Shown here one piece after another: positions 40,500-48,184 of a stretch of DNA of 64,000 bases (the stretch's first letter is position 1; each line of letters starts with the position of its first letter). This DNA comes from Cellulomonas sp. B6 (lineage in GTDB: Bacteria > Actinomycetota > Actinomycetes > Actinomycetales > Cellulomonadaceae): assembly GCF_001462455.1 (NCBI RefSeq), contig NZ_LNTD01000072.1:33976-97975 (forward strand), written 5' to 3'. The translations under genes and the position numbers were made by a program. The notes beneath the pieces were generated by a model, which saw only the letters and a list, made by a program, of their open reading frames with translations, searched no databases and had not been told where the DNA came from.

Positions 40500-41438
40500 A
40501 TGCTGGACCCCCGGGACATCTACGACGTGGACGTCGACGTGGCCGAGCGCGTGGACGCGACGGCCCGCAGCGGCGGCAGCGGGCCGGTGCTCCTGCACGC
40601 CGTGCGCGGCTTCGTCGACGCGGGTCAGGCCGGCCAGGTGGCCGTCGACCACCTGGTGGCGGGCGGCGCGGGCGAGCGGCTCGTGACCTTCGACGTCGAC
40701 CAGCTGGTCGACTACCGGTCGCGTCGTCCCGTCATGACGTTCGACGAGGGCTGGACCGCCTACGACGCCCCCGAGCTCGCGGTCGACCTGCTGCACGACG
40801 CGCAGGGCACGCCGTTCCTGCTGCTGCACGGTCTGGAGCCGGACGTGCAGTGGGAGCGCTGGGTCGCCGCCGTCCGGCAGGTCGTCGACAGGTTCGACGT
40901 GCCGCTGGTCGTCGGGCTGCACGGCATCCCGATGGGAGTGCCGCACACGCGCCCGATCTCGGTGACCGCGCACGCGACGCGTCCCGAGCTCGTCGCCGAC
41001 CACACGTCGTTCTTCGGCGCCGTGCAGGTCCCGGCGAGCGCGTCCGCGCTGCTCGAGCTGCGGCTGGGGGAGTCGGGGCACGACGCGATGGGCTTCGCCG
41101 TGCACGTGCCGCACTACCTCGCGCAGGCGCCGTACCCGGCCGCGGGCCTGGCGGGGCTGCGCCACGTGCAGCGCGCGACGGGCCTGGACCTGCGGCTCGC
41201 CGAGCTCGAACCGGCCGCGGCCGAGGCGATGCGCGAGGTCGAGCGGCAGGTCGAGGGGTCGAGCGAGGTCTCCGCGGTCGTGCAGGCGCTCGAGGAGCAG
41301 TACGACGCGTTCACGCGCAGCGTCGGCCGCACGAGTCTGCTGGCCCAGGCGACCGACCTGCCCACCGCCGAGGAGATCGGTGCGGAGCTCGAGCGCTTCC
41401 TCGCGACGCAGGTGGACGACGCCGACGGAGACGTCTGA
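40500..41438 (+). CDS. PAC2 family protein (proteasome-assembly-chaperone-like)
   Basis: A 312-residue protein of the PAC2 family: LLHAVRGFVDAGQAGQVAVD, RLVTFDVDQLVDYRSRRP, FLLLHGLEPDVQWERWV and VVGLHGIPMGVPHTRPI. A C-terminal helical region (about residues 235-312) ends in a Glu/Asp-rich segment. Related archaeal/eukaryotic proteins bind proteasome subunits; in actinobacteria the role is unsettled, and I see no proteasome genes here. The ATG follows a GAGAGGCGAG region. It stands 85 bp after the receiver and may be part of the same transcript. Confidence 0.85.
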   Translation: MLDPRDIYDVDVDVAERVDATARSGGSGPVLLHAVRGFVDAGQAGQVAVDHLVAGGAGERLVTFDVDQLVDYRSRRPVMTFDEGWTAYDAPELAVDLLHDAQGTPFLLLHGLEPDVQWERWVAAVRQVVDRFDVPLVVGLHGIPMGVPHTRPISVTAHATRPELVADHTSFFGAVQVPASASALLELRLGESGHDAMGFAVHVPHYLAQAPYPAAGLAGLRHVQRATGLDLRLAELEPAAAEAMREVERQVEGSSEVSAVVQALEEQYDAFTRSVGRTSLLAQATDLPTAEEIGAELERFLATQVDDADGDV

Positions 41439-41538
41439 GCCGTCACAGGTCGTCCGGGGTCGCCGGGCGACGCGTCCGGCGTGTGAGGGCGCCGTGACCG
41501 GATCGTTGCCGTCCGCGGGGGACGAAACGGCCCGTTCC

Positions 41539-41552
41539 GTGGCGTACGCCAC
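41539..41552. promoter_or_regulatory. Perfect palindrome in the region upstream of the cold-shock gene
   Basis: GTGGCGTACGCCAC is fully symmetrical over 14 bp. It lies in the 314-bp gap 41439-41752. The remainder of the gap gives no convincing -35/-10 pair (a TTGACC at 41597 lacks a matching -10) and probably contains a long cold-shock mRNA leader. Confidence 0.3.
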
Positions 41553-41752
41553 AGCGGCGTGGGAGGATTTCAGGCGTTGCAGTGACGTACGGACGCTTGA
41601 CCGGTCTCGCGCCACGACCTCGGTCGCGGTGGCATGAGGTTCCGCCCGTCCCCGTGAGGGACCGGACCGCCCGGTGCAGGTCGTGAGGCATTGCGGCGCG
41701 GTGCGGGCAGTCGGCACGCACCGTCACACGGTGGGACAGAAGGATGCGGGAC

Positions 41753-41956
41753 ATGGCACAGGGCTCGGTCAAGTGGTTCAACGCCGAGAAGGGCTTCGGC
41801 TTCATCGCTCAGGACGACGGCGGCGCCGACGTCTTCGTCCACTACTCGGCGATCGACACGCAGGGCTACCGCTCGCTCGACGAGGGTCAGCGCGTGGAGT
41901 TCGACATCACGCAGGGCCAGAAGGGTCCGCAGGCGGAGCACGTCCGCCCGCTGTGA
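41753..41956 (+). CDS. cspA: Cold-shock protein (CspA family)
   Basis: A 67-residue single-OB-fold protein that binds single-stranded RNA and melts secondary structure. [13 protein letters not shown] carries RNP1, and DVFVHYSAI carries RNP2. The ATG at 41753 (MAQGSVKW) is preceded by AGAAGGA with normal spacing; an in-frame ATG 9 bp earlier would overlap that site. The sequence is close to the family's usual length. It is followed by a strong hairpin. The symbol is generic; which paralogue it is cannot be told. Confidence 0.95.
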   Translation: MAQGSVKWFNAEKGFGFIAQDDGGADVFVHYSAIDTQGYRSLDEGQRVEFDITQGQKGPQAEHVRPL

Positions 41957-41991
41957 CCCCCGCCCTCCGGGTGATCCGGGGGTCGTGAGCC

Positions 41992-42025
41992 GTGGGGCCG
42001 CACCGTCACGACGGTGCGGCCCCAC
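41992..42025. terminator. Strong bidirectional terminator after cspA
   Basis: GTGGGGCCGCACCGTC (41992-42007) pairs perfectly with GACGGTGCGGCCCCAC (42010-42025); sterically the loop is about TCACGA. The stop codon of the convergent methyltransferase-like gene (42006-42008) lies inside the hairpin. Confidence 0.85.
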
Positions 42026-42938
42026 GCGCGTCCGGGGGGTCCGCGGGTCCGTCCGTCCGCCCGTCGGCCGGCCCGGGGTCGTGGCGCACGGCTGCTCGGC
42101 CGGCGAGCGTGCGCGTCTCGTCGGCCGCGAGCAGGCGCGCGGGCACGGGCAGGGTCCGTAGCGTGCGCGCGAGGCCGGGGTCGGCGAGCACGGTCGGGTC
42201 GTCGGTGCCGACGAGCACGAGGTTCCCGTAGCGGCGGCCCCGCAGGATCGCCGGCTCGGCCACGACGCCCACGTGCCCGAACACGTCGAGGAGCGTCGCG
42301 ACCTCGGTGCGCGCCAGCGCGAGCGGGGGGCGGTCGGCGCAGTTGGCGAGGTAGACGCCGCCGGGACGGAGCACCCGCGCGACCTCGCCCGTGAACTCGC
42401 GTGTCGTGAGGTGCTCGGGCGTGCGGTCCCCGGCGAACACGTCGCGGACGACGACGTCGAACGACGCGTCGGGAAGGGCCGTCAGCTCCGCGCGGGCCTC
42501 ACCCGTGCGCAGCCGCAGCCGAGGTGCGCGTGGTAGCGCGAACCACGCGCGTGCGAGCCGTGCGAGCTCGCCGTCGAGCTCCACCGCCAGCTGGCGCGCC
42601 TCGGGGTGGTGGTGCGCGAGGGCGCGCGCGAGCGCGCACCCGCCGGCGCCGAGGTGCAGGACCGTCAGGTCGGGGCGGTCCGCGGCGACGACGTCGACCA
42701 CGGCCGCGGCCTGCTGCATGTACTCGAAGTCGAGCAGTCCGGGGTCGTCGAGGTCGACGTACGAGCTGGGTACCCCGTTGACGAGCAGGGTGGCGGCGTG
42801 CGGGCGCCCGGGCTCGGGAACGACCTCCGCCGTGCCGGTCGACACGGGCACGGGGCCGACGGGCCAGGCGGGCGTCGCCGTGGCCGACCGGGATGTCGGT
42901 GGTCGGCGGGACGATGGGTCACGACGTCGGGCAGCCAC
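42006..42938 (-). CDS. Spermidine-synthase-like methyltransferase-fold protein
   Basis: A protein of about 310 residues with the spermidine/spermine synthase Rossmann fold. SSYVDLDDPGLLDFEYMQQA, the nucleotide motif VLHLGAGGCALARALAHHHP, then VELDGELARLARAWF, VRDVFAGDRTPEHLTTREF and LRPGGVYLANCADRPP. The second Asp of the usual amine-binding pair is not obvious, so true spermidine synthase activity is doubtful; many actinobacteria carry such proteins as 'fused or spermidine synthase-like'. The GTG at 42938 is one of several possible starts (another at 42944). It diverges from the SOS-controlled HEPN gene 115 bp away. Confidence 0.8.
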   Translation of the reverse strand: MAARRRDPSSRRPPTSRSATATPAWPVGPVPVSTGTAEVVPEPGRPHAATLLVNGVPSSYVDLDDPGLLDFEYMQQAAAVVDVVAADRPDLTVLHLGAGGCALARALAHHHPEARQLAVELDGELARLARAWFALPRAPRLRLRTGEARAELTALPDASFDVVVRDVFAGDRTPEHLTTREFTGEVARVLRPGGVYLANCADRPPLALARTEVATLLDVFGHVGVVAEPAILRGRRYGNLVLVGTDDPTVLADPGLARTLRTLPVPARLLAADETRTLAGRAAVRHDPGPADGRTDGPADPPDARGAAPS

Positions 42939-42980
42939 GTGCACACCGTACGTCGGGTGGTACCGGGGGTCGGCCAGGCG

Positions 42981-43009
42981 TTGACGGATTCGAACACGTG
43001 TTCGAAGAT
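42981..43009 (+). promoter_or_regulatory. SOS promoter: TTGACG -35 with a perfect LexA box in the spacer
   Basis: TTGACG (42981-42986); TCGAACACGTGTTCGA (42990-43005) is an exact match to TCGAAC-N4-GTTCGA and fully palindromic; a weak GAAGAT (43004-43009) stands 17 nt from the -35. It serves the HEPN gene, and by its symmetry may also influence the divergent minus-strand gene. Confidence 0.85.
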
Positions 43010-43053
43010 GGTTCCACGACGGACGTCCCGTCGAGCGGAGGGGGTGGCGCGAG

Positions 43054-43494
43054 ATGAGCGCGAAGATCGCTGTGCTGCACGCCGAGGCGCTCCCGCCGCA
43101 GACCGTGGAGATGCTCGGGCGCGCGGACGCCGAGCTGCTCGCGGCGCAGTTCTCGGGTGAGGCGTGGGAGATGTTCTCGCACGCCCACCTCGCGGCGCTG
43201 CGCGCCGGTGCGGCCCTCGTGGCGGCGCGTGGTCGGCCGACGGGGCGTGGTGCGCCGCGGACCGTGTGGGGGATGCTCGACGTCGTGGCCCCGGAGCTCC
43301 ACGTGCACGCGGCGTTCTTCGCGCACGCGGCGACGCTGCGCGCCGCGGTGGACGCGGGCCGCTTCGAGCTCGTCGCGCCGGCTCGTGCCGAGCGCGCCCT
43401 GTGCGCGGCGGAGGACATGGTCGACGCGGTCCGGGCCCTGCTCGCCGACGACGCCGCGGGTGACGCCGAGGGTCGACGCGTGGCGAGCAGGTGA
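43054..43494 (+). CDS. SAV_6107-type HEPN domain protein, SOS-controlled
   Basis: A 146-residue all-helical protein. LAAQFSGEAWEMFSHAHLAALRAGAALVAARG resembles the SAV_6107 family of HEPN-fold proteins, followed by VWGMLDVVAPELHVHAAFFAHAA. HEPN proteins are often RNases or partners in stress systems, but the classic RxxxxH active-site motif is not evident here. The ATG has GGAGGGGG upstream. The perfect LexA box before it makes it a member of the SOS regulon; from memory such genes occur near error-prone polymerases in actinomycetes, though none is present here. Confidence 0.8.
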   Translation: MSAKIAVLHAEALPPQTVEMLGRADAELLAAQFSGEAWEMFSHAHLAALRAGAALVAARGRPTGRGAPRTVWGMLDVVAPELHVHAAFFAHAATLRAAVDAGRFELVAPARAERALCAAEDMVDAVRALLADDAAGDAEGRRVASR

Positions 43495-43645
43495 AGCCTC
43501 GGTGTGCGGCGTGGCCGGAGGTGGCGCGCGCACAGGTTCGTGACGCATGATGTTCGCCCTGCCAGACGGACGCTCGACTACCACCTTGGGGTCAGCCGAT
43601 CTATCCTGAGGCCACACAGTCCACCGGAGTGCGACGGGGGTCGGG

Positions 43646-44050
43646 ATGCCACTCTCCGAGTACGAGCAGCGCGTGCTCGAGCAGATGGAGCGTCAGCTGA
43701 CGTCTGACGACCCGCGGCTCGCGAACACGCTCGCGCCGCGCGGCGGTCGCCGACCTGTCGTGCGCTACGCCGTCGCGGGCGGTGGGGCCGTCGTCGGTCT
43801 CCTGCTGCTCGTCATCGGTGCGGCGACGTCGCTCCCGTGGCTCGGGGCTGCCGGGTTCGTCGTGATGTTCGCGGCGGTCGGCTTCGCCTTCGCGACGCCG
43901 CGTCGCGAGCACACCGGTCCGCAGGGCACCGTCGCCCCCGACGGGACGGTGCGTCCCGCCCGCCGCGGCGCCGCCCCCACGAAGAAGCAGGGATTCATGT
44001 CGCGCTTCGAGGAGCGGTGGGACCGTCGCCGCGACGGCGACGGGCGCTGA
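43646..44050 (+). CDS. DUF3040 family membrane protein
   Basis: A 134-residue protein of the DUF3040 family: MPLSEYEQRVLEQMERQL then SDDPRLA, two hydrophobic segments (RYAVAGGGAVVGLLLLVIGA and GAAGFVVMFAAVGFAFA), and a basic C-terminal tail with MSRFEERWDRRR. The N-terminal motif is the family's signature; function unknown. The ATG follows GGGGGTCGGG. A candidate -10, TATCCT, lies at 43602-43607. DUF3040 genes commonly sit between a DNA polymerase IV gene and the dcw cluster in actinomycetes; here the polymerase is absent and the HEPN gene takes the place. Confidence 0.9.
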   Translation: MPLSEYEQRVLEQMERQLTSDDPRLANTLAPRGGRRPVVRYAVAGGGAVVGLLLLVIGAATSLPWLGAAGFVVMFAAVGFAFATPRREHTGPQGTVAPDGTVRPARRGAAPTKKQGFMSRFEERWDRRRDGDGR

Positions 44051-44098
44051 CGTCGCCGCGTCGTCCGCCGGGACGACCGTCCCGCGCCCGCGCGACCC

Positions 44099-44119
44099 GC
44101 AGGTGACAGTGTCGCCTGC
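44099..44119. promoter_or_regulatory. Inverted repeat abutting a start codon
   Basis: GCAGGTGACA (44099-44108), G, TGTCGCCTGC (44110-44119): 9 of 10 positions are complementary. It ends directly at the GTG at 44120. No ribosome site is visible. Could be an operator or a translational block. Confidence 0.3.
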
Positions 44120-44434
44120 GTGATCCATCTCTACCTGCACGCCTGCGTGCTGCCTGGTCGGCGCGCCGACCTCGAGCGGTTCCTCGTCGAGGCGCGGCCC
44201 GTGTACGAGGAGCCCGACGGTGTCTCCGTGCGCCTGCAGTGGTCCCTCGACGACCCCGACGCCTTCGTCGAGATCATGGACTACCCCGACGACGCCTCCT
44301 ACCGCCGTGACCAGCTGCGTGTCGAGTCCGACCCGCGCATGCGTGCGCTGCTGGCGCGCTGGCACGACCTGCTCGCCTCCGGCCCGGTCGTCACGGTGTT
44401 CGAGGACGTGCCGATCGACCCGTCGGCGCGCTGA
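44120..44434 (+). CDS. Small ferredoxin-like-fold (ABM/NIPSNAP-like) protein
   Basis: A 104-residue protein: IHLYLHACVLPGRRADLERFL, then VRLQWSLDDPDAFVEIMDYPD and a helix with MRALLARWHDLLA. The pattern of strand-helix-strand repeats and the short length suggest a dimeric alpha-beta barrel as in antibiotic-biosynthesis monooxygenase-like proteins. No catalytic residues can be named. Start is GTG without a ribosome site; an inverted repeat abuts it. It lies between DUF3040 and the transglutaminase operon, converging with the latter. I do not recognise a precise family. Confidence 0.6.
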   Translation: MIHLYLHACVLPGRRADLERFLVEARPVYEEPDGVSVRLQWSLDDPDAFVEIMDYPDDASYRRDQLRVESDPRMRALLARWHDLLASGPVVTVFEDVPIDPSAR

Positions 44435-44501
44435 GCGCCGCTGAGCGTCGCAGGTCCGGTGCGTCGCGCACGCCCGGTCGACCCGCGAGGACCGAGGTCG
44501 C

Positions 44502-46931
44502 CTAGGACGTGGCGACCCGCTCACCGGCGCGCGGGGCGGCAAGGACCTCCGCGACGCCCGCGCGCACGCTCTGCCGCCAGTCGTCGAGGACGGTCGTCCC
44601 GACGCTCGGCGGCGTCGGCGCGTAGCGGCTCATCTCGACCGCCCGTGCCAGGTCCTCGAGCGCGGCGAGCGGACGCCCCTCGAGTGCCGCGCCGCAGCGG
44701 CGGGACAGGGCGTCCTGGACCTCGCGGACCGCCCCCCGGGGGGTGACCGCGTCGGACCAGCGCAGATCCGACCGGGCGAGGTCCCGGCGCAGCAGCGTCC
44801 ACGCGTGCTCCGGCGACGTCGCCGACCTCCCGCGACGCCGCGCGAGCAACGCGACCGCGACCGCACCGAGGAGCAGGACGGCGCCCGCCGACACCGTGAG
44901 CGCCACCGGCAGCACGGAGGACCGCTCCTGCGGGTCGGGCGACGCCGCGCTCGTCGACGGAGGGCTCGGAGCCGTCGACGGTGCGCCGCCCGGCTGGGCG
45001 GCGGCGATGTCGTCGTCCGGGGTCTGGTCGCTCGCCGTGGACGCCGCGAACGGGTCGGCCCACACGGGCGGGGGGCCGGTCTGCGACGCGGGGGTCGGCT
45101 CGAACCGCACCCACCCCTGGCCCTCGAAGTACAGCTCGGGCCACGCGTGCGCGAGCCGGCCGGTCACGACGTACGTGTCGTCGCGCGTGCGCTCGCCCGG
45201 CAGGAACCCCACGCCGACGCGTGAGGGGATGTCCAGCGTGCGCGACATCATCGCCATCGCCGTGGCGAACTGCACGCAGTAGCCGCGGCGGTCCTCGAGG
45301 AAGTCCCACACGGCGTCGGACGAGCGGGCCGGCGGCACCCGGGTGTCGTACGTGAAGTTCGCGACGGACCGCAGCCACGTCTGGAGGGCGAGCGCCTGCT
45401 CGTAGGGTCCGGACGCGCCGGCCGTGACCTCGGCGGCGAGCGCGGCGATGTCGTCGCGGTGCTCGGTGTCGGGCACGGCCGTGTACAGCCCGGCGTCCTC
45501 GGGCACCCCGACGCGTGCGTCGCGCAGGTCGGCGGCGCTCAGCGCGGGCACCTGCACCTGCATCTGGTAGGTCAGGCCCGACCGTGTCGGTCGCTGACCG
45601 ACCACCTCGTCGCGCTGCTCGTCGTACGCCCACGAGCCCTCGACCGCGAGCGTGCGCGCGAACGTGCTCATCGGCAGGCGCCGCTCGCGCAGCGCCCCCA
45701 CCTCGACGTCGACCAGCGCGAGGGTGCCCGGCCCGGACGACGGCGGCAGGCCGCGCAGCGCCGGGTCGGAGGAGAGCAGGAGCGCCGGGTCCCAGTCGGT
45801 GAGGCGGTCGCTGTCCGTGCGCTCCCACAGGCGGCCGTCGAACGTCGCGAGCGTGAAGGCCCGGAGCGGTCCGACGAGGCGTGCGTCCACGCTCGGCGAC
45901 GAGGTCCCGGACGTCGTCTCGTCGCTCGCGCCGTCAGCGCTCGCGTCCCCGCCGGCCGCGTCGTCCGGGTCGTCGCCCACCGGGTCGTCGCCCACCCCGT
46001 CGTCGCCCACCCCGTCGTCGGACGGCGCGTCGTCCGCCGCGACGTCGTCCTGCGGGGCGTCCGACGAGGTCGCGTCCTCGGCGTCCGCGCCCGGCGCGGG
46101 GGCGAGGGGGTCCACGACGCGGTACGTCAGGACCACCTGCGACGAGCGTTGACCCAGGCTGTCGCGCAGGTCCAGGTCGTCGCTCAGCTCGAGCGGGCCG
46201 ACCGGCCCGGACCCGAACGACGGCAGGGAGACGCTCGCCCACCCGGGCGCGGCCATGAGCGGCGGCCCCGCCACGACCGTCAGGCCGCCCAGCGACGCGG
46301 CCGTGCCGACCGCGACCACGGCGCGCCGGGCCCGACCTGCCCGCACGTGCAGCGGCGCGGCGCCGTAGGCGAGCAGCGCGAGATAGGCGGTCGCCGTCCA
46401 GAACACCGCGGCCGCGCCGGCCGGGAACCCGAGGACGACCGCCGGCACCCACAGCGCGAGCAGCGGCACGCCGCTGAGCGCGGGGACGCGCAGCGCGAGC
46501 ACCGCGGCGTCGACCAGCAGCACGACCGCGACCGCACCGATCACGACCAGCATCTCGCCGGGCCGGATGTCGGGCATCGGCACGAACGAGTCGTTGACCA
46601 CCGTCACGCCCTGACGCGCGGTCGCCCACGCGCGTCCCACGGCGTCGAGGTCGGGCAGGAACTGCGGGCGCCCGGGCGGCGCGCCGTAGCGCAGCACGAG
46701 CCCGAGGAGCGCCACGAGCGTGCCCACGAGCGTCGGCACCCACCAGCGCCGTGTCACGGCGCGCGCGAGCGCGGTCGTCGCGCCGACGACGAGCACCGCG
46801 GTCGCCGCCACGACGAACCAGCGCGTCCCGGCGATGAGCCCGGTGAGGGCCAGGAGCGCGGCCCAGGTCGCCAGCACGCCCAGCGCGGACCCGAGGAGCG
46901 CGCGCACCCCCTGCTCCGGCGCCGGCGTCAT
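44502..46931 (-). CDS. Transglutaminase-like membrane protein (TgpA/DUF3488 type)
   Basis: An 809-residue integral membrane protein. Six or more N-terminal hydrophobic segments (about residues 10-235), an extracytoplasmic domain, a transglutaminase core with the Cys in DRRGYCVQFATAM, His in AHAWPELYFEG and Asp downstream (VRFEPTP), a C-terminal TM (ALTVSAGAVLLLGAVAVALL) and a cytoplasmic tail (DUF4129-like). An acidic insert with GDDGV/GDDPV repeats lies at about residues 302-324. Last gene of moxR-DUF58-tgpA; its ATG overlaps the DUF58 stop by 4 bp. Probably remodels or crosslinks envelope proteins; the substrate is unknown. Confidence 0.9.
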   Translation of the reverse strand: MTPAPEQGVRALLGSALGVLATWAALLALTGLIAGTRWFVVAATAVLVVGATTALARAVTRRWWVPTLVGTLVALLGLVLRYGAPPGRPQFLPDLDAVGRAWATARQGVTVVNDSFVPMPDIRPGEMLVVIGAVAVVLLVDAAVLALRVPALSGVPLLALWVPAVVLGFPAGAAAVFWTATAYLALLAYGAAPLHVRAGRARRAVVAVGTAASLGGLTVVAGPPLMAAPGWASVSLPSFGSGPVGPLELSDDLDLRDSLGQRSSQVVLTYRVVDPLAPAPGADAEDATSSDAPQDDVAADDAPSDDGVGDDGVGDDPVGDDPDDAAGGDASADGASDETTSGTSSPSVDARLVGPLRAFTLATFDGRLWERTDSDRLTDWDPALLLSSDPALRGLPPSSGPGTLALVDVEVGALRERRLPMSTFARTLAVEGSWAYDEQRDEVVGQRPTRSGLTYQMQVQVPALSAADLRDARVGVPEDAGLYTAVPDTEHRDDIAALAAEVTAGASGPYEQALALQTWLRSVANFTYDTRVPPARSSDAVWDFLEDRRGYCVQFATAMAMMSRTLDIPSRVGVGFLPGERTRDDTYVVTGRLAHAWPELYFEGQGWVRFEPTPASQTGPPPVWADPFAASTASDQTPDDDIAAAQPGGAPSTAPSPPSTSAASPDPQERSSVLPVALTVSAGAVLLLGAVAVALLARRRGRSATSPEHAWTLLRRDLARSDLRWSDAVTPRGAVREVQDALSRRCGAALEGRPLAALEDLARAVEMSRYAPTPPSVGTTVLDDWRQSVRAGVAEVLAAPRAGERVATS
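45961..46026. repeat. 15-bp tandem repeat in the transglutaminase gene
   Basis: About four copies of a unit like TCGTCGCCCACCCCG, encoding GDDGV/GDDPV repeats on the minus strand. The repeat keeps the frame, so copy changes would only lengthen or shorten the acidic linker. Confidence 0.75.
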
Positions 46932-48184
46932 CGTGCGCTCCCCAGCAGGCGCGTCCAGCACGCCAGCAGGTCCTCGCCGCTGCCGGCGCGCGCGGTGCGC
47001 CACCCGGCGCGCTGCAGCGCGGTCGCGGTGACGTGCGTGTCGCGCGCGTCACCGGTGTGGCGCGCGTCCTCCCGCACGACCGCCCACGCCTGCGCCTGGT
47101 CGCCCAGGTGCGCGAGCGCGCCGCGCGCCGAGGCCGTCAGCGGGCCCAGCACCGCGAGCACGATCTCGCCCGCGCTGTGATGGGTGCCGAGCACCCGGAC
47201 CGCGTCGAGCAGCGCCGACTCGCCCTCGGCCGCCGAGCGCGCGGGGGCCAGGTCGAGCGTGAGGTCCAGGAGGGCGGCCCGCGACTCGGGGCCGCTGCGG
47301 GCGTGGACGAACGGGGAGGCACCCGGCCGGTCGCCGGTCGAGATCCCGGCGCCCGCCAGTCGCACCGGGTGGCCGTTGTCGAGCATCGCCAGGGCCATCG
47401 AGGCCGCGAGCGAGATCGTCCACTCGGCCGAGCTCGCACGGACGGGCAGGTCCAGCAGCACGGTGACGGGCCGCATGCCCGCACGCTCGTCGGAGCGCAC
47501 GAGCAGCGAGCCGCGCCGGGCGCTCGAGCGCCAGTGGACGCGACGCAGGTCGTCGCCCTCGCGGTAGTCGCGCAGGTTCGCGTCGTCCGTCGACGGCGTC
47601 CGCGCACCCAGCGCGACGCGGTCGGGCTCGCCGACCAGGACGTCGGACGGCGCAGGCAGGGTCGCCACCGCGGGCCACACCGCCACCTGGGACTCCTCGC
47701 CCAGGGTCCGGCGGGAGCGCACGACGCCGAACGTGTCGGTGCGCGTCACGACGAGCGGCCCCAGCGGCCAGCGCCCACGCTGGGTGGCGCGCACGGGGTA
47801 GCGCACGGTGGCGCGGTCGGCGTGCCGCACGACGCGCGCCCGCAGCGCGCGACCGCCCGACAGCTCGACGGCCGCCTGCTCCGAGAACCGCAGCCCTGCG
47901 AGCCGGGCGCGACCGGCCCGGTCGGTCGCGCGGATCTCGACGCGCACGTCGGCCTCCTGCCCGGCGTGCACCGGGTCGGGCGTCACGACGCGACGCACGT
48001 CCAGGCCGCGCCGGCCGCGGGTGGCGTCCAGCGTGAGCGCGACGACGAGCGCGACGAGCGGCAGCGCGAGCAGCAGGAGCCCGATCCGCACGAGGTCGAG
48101 CGAGCCGAGGCCGATGCCGACCTGCAGCGCGACGACCCCGGCCGCGGCGAGCGCCCAGCCGCGCGGCGTCGGGCGCAGGCGCAT
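46928..48184 (-). CDS. DUF58 domain protein
   Basis: A 418-residue protein: two N-terminal hydrophobic segments (about residues 10-55), then a beta-rich part, then the DUF58 core with NLRDYREGDDLRRVHWRSSA followed by a von Willebrand A-like domain (VTVLLDLPVR). Family members occur with MoxR ATPases and transglutaminases and probably act as adaptors that MoxR remodels. The ATG overlaps the moxR stop by 1 bp (TGATG) and its own stop overlaps the next ATG by 4 bp, so the three proteins should be made in fixed ratio. Confidence 0.92.
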   Translation of the reverse strand: MRLRPTPRGWALAAAGVVALQVGIGLGSLDLVRIGLLLLALPLVALVVALTLDATRGRRGLDVRRVVTPDPVHAGQEADVRVEIRATDRAGRARLAGLRFSEQAAVELSGGRALRARVVRHADRATVRYPVRATQRGRWPLGPLVVTRTDTFGVVRSRRTLGEESQVAVWPAVATLPAPSDVLVGEPDRVALGARTPSTDDANLRDYREGDDLRRVHWRSSARRGSLLVRSDERAGMRPVTVLLDLPVRASSAEWTISLAASMALAMLDNGHPVRLAGAGISTGDRPGASPFVHARSGPESRAALLDLTLDLAPARSAAEGESALLDAVRVLGTHHSAGEIVLAVLGPLTASARGALAHLGDQAQAWAVVREDARHTGDARDTHVTATALQRAGWRTARAGSGEDLLACWTRLLGSAR

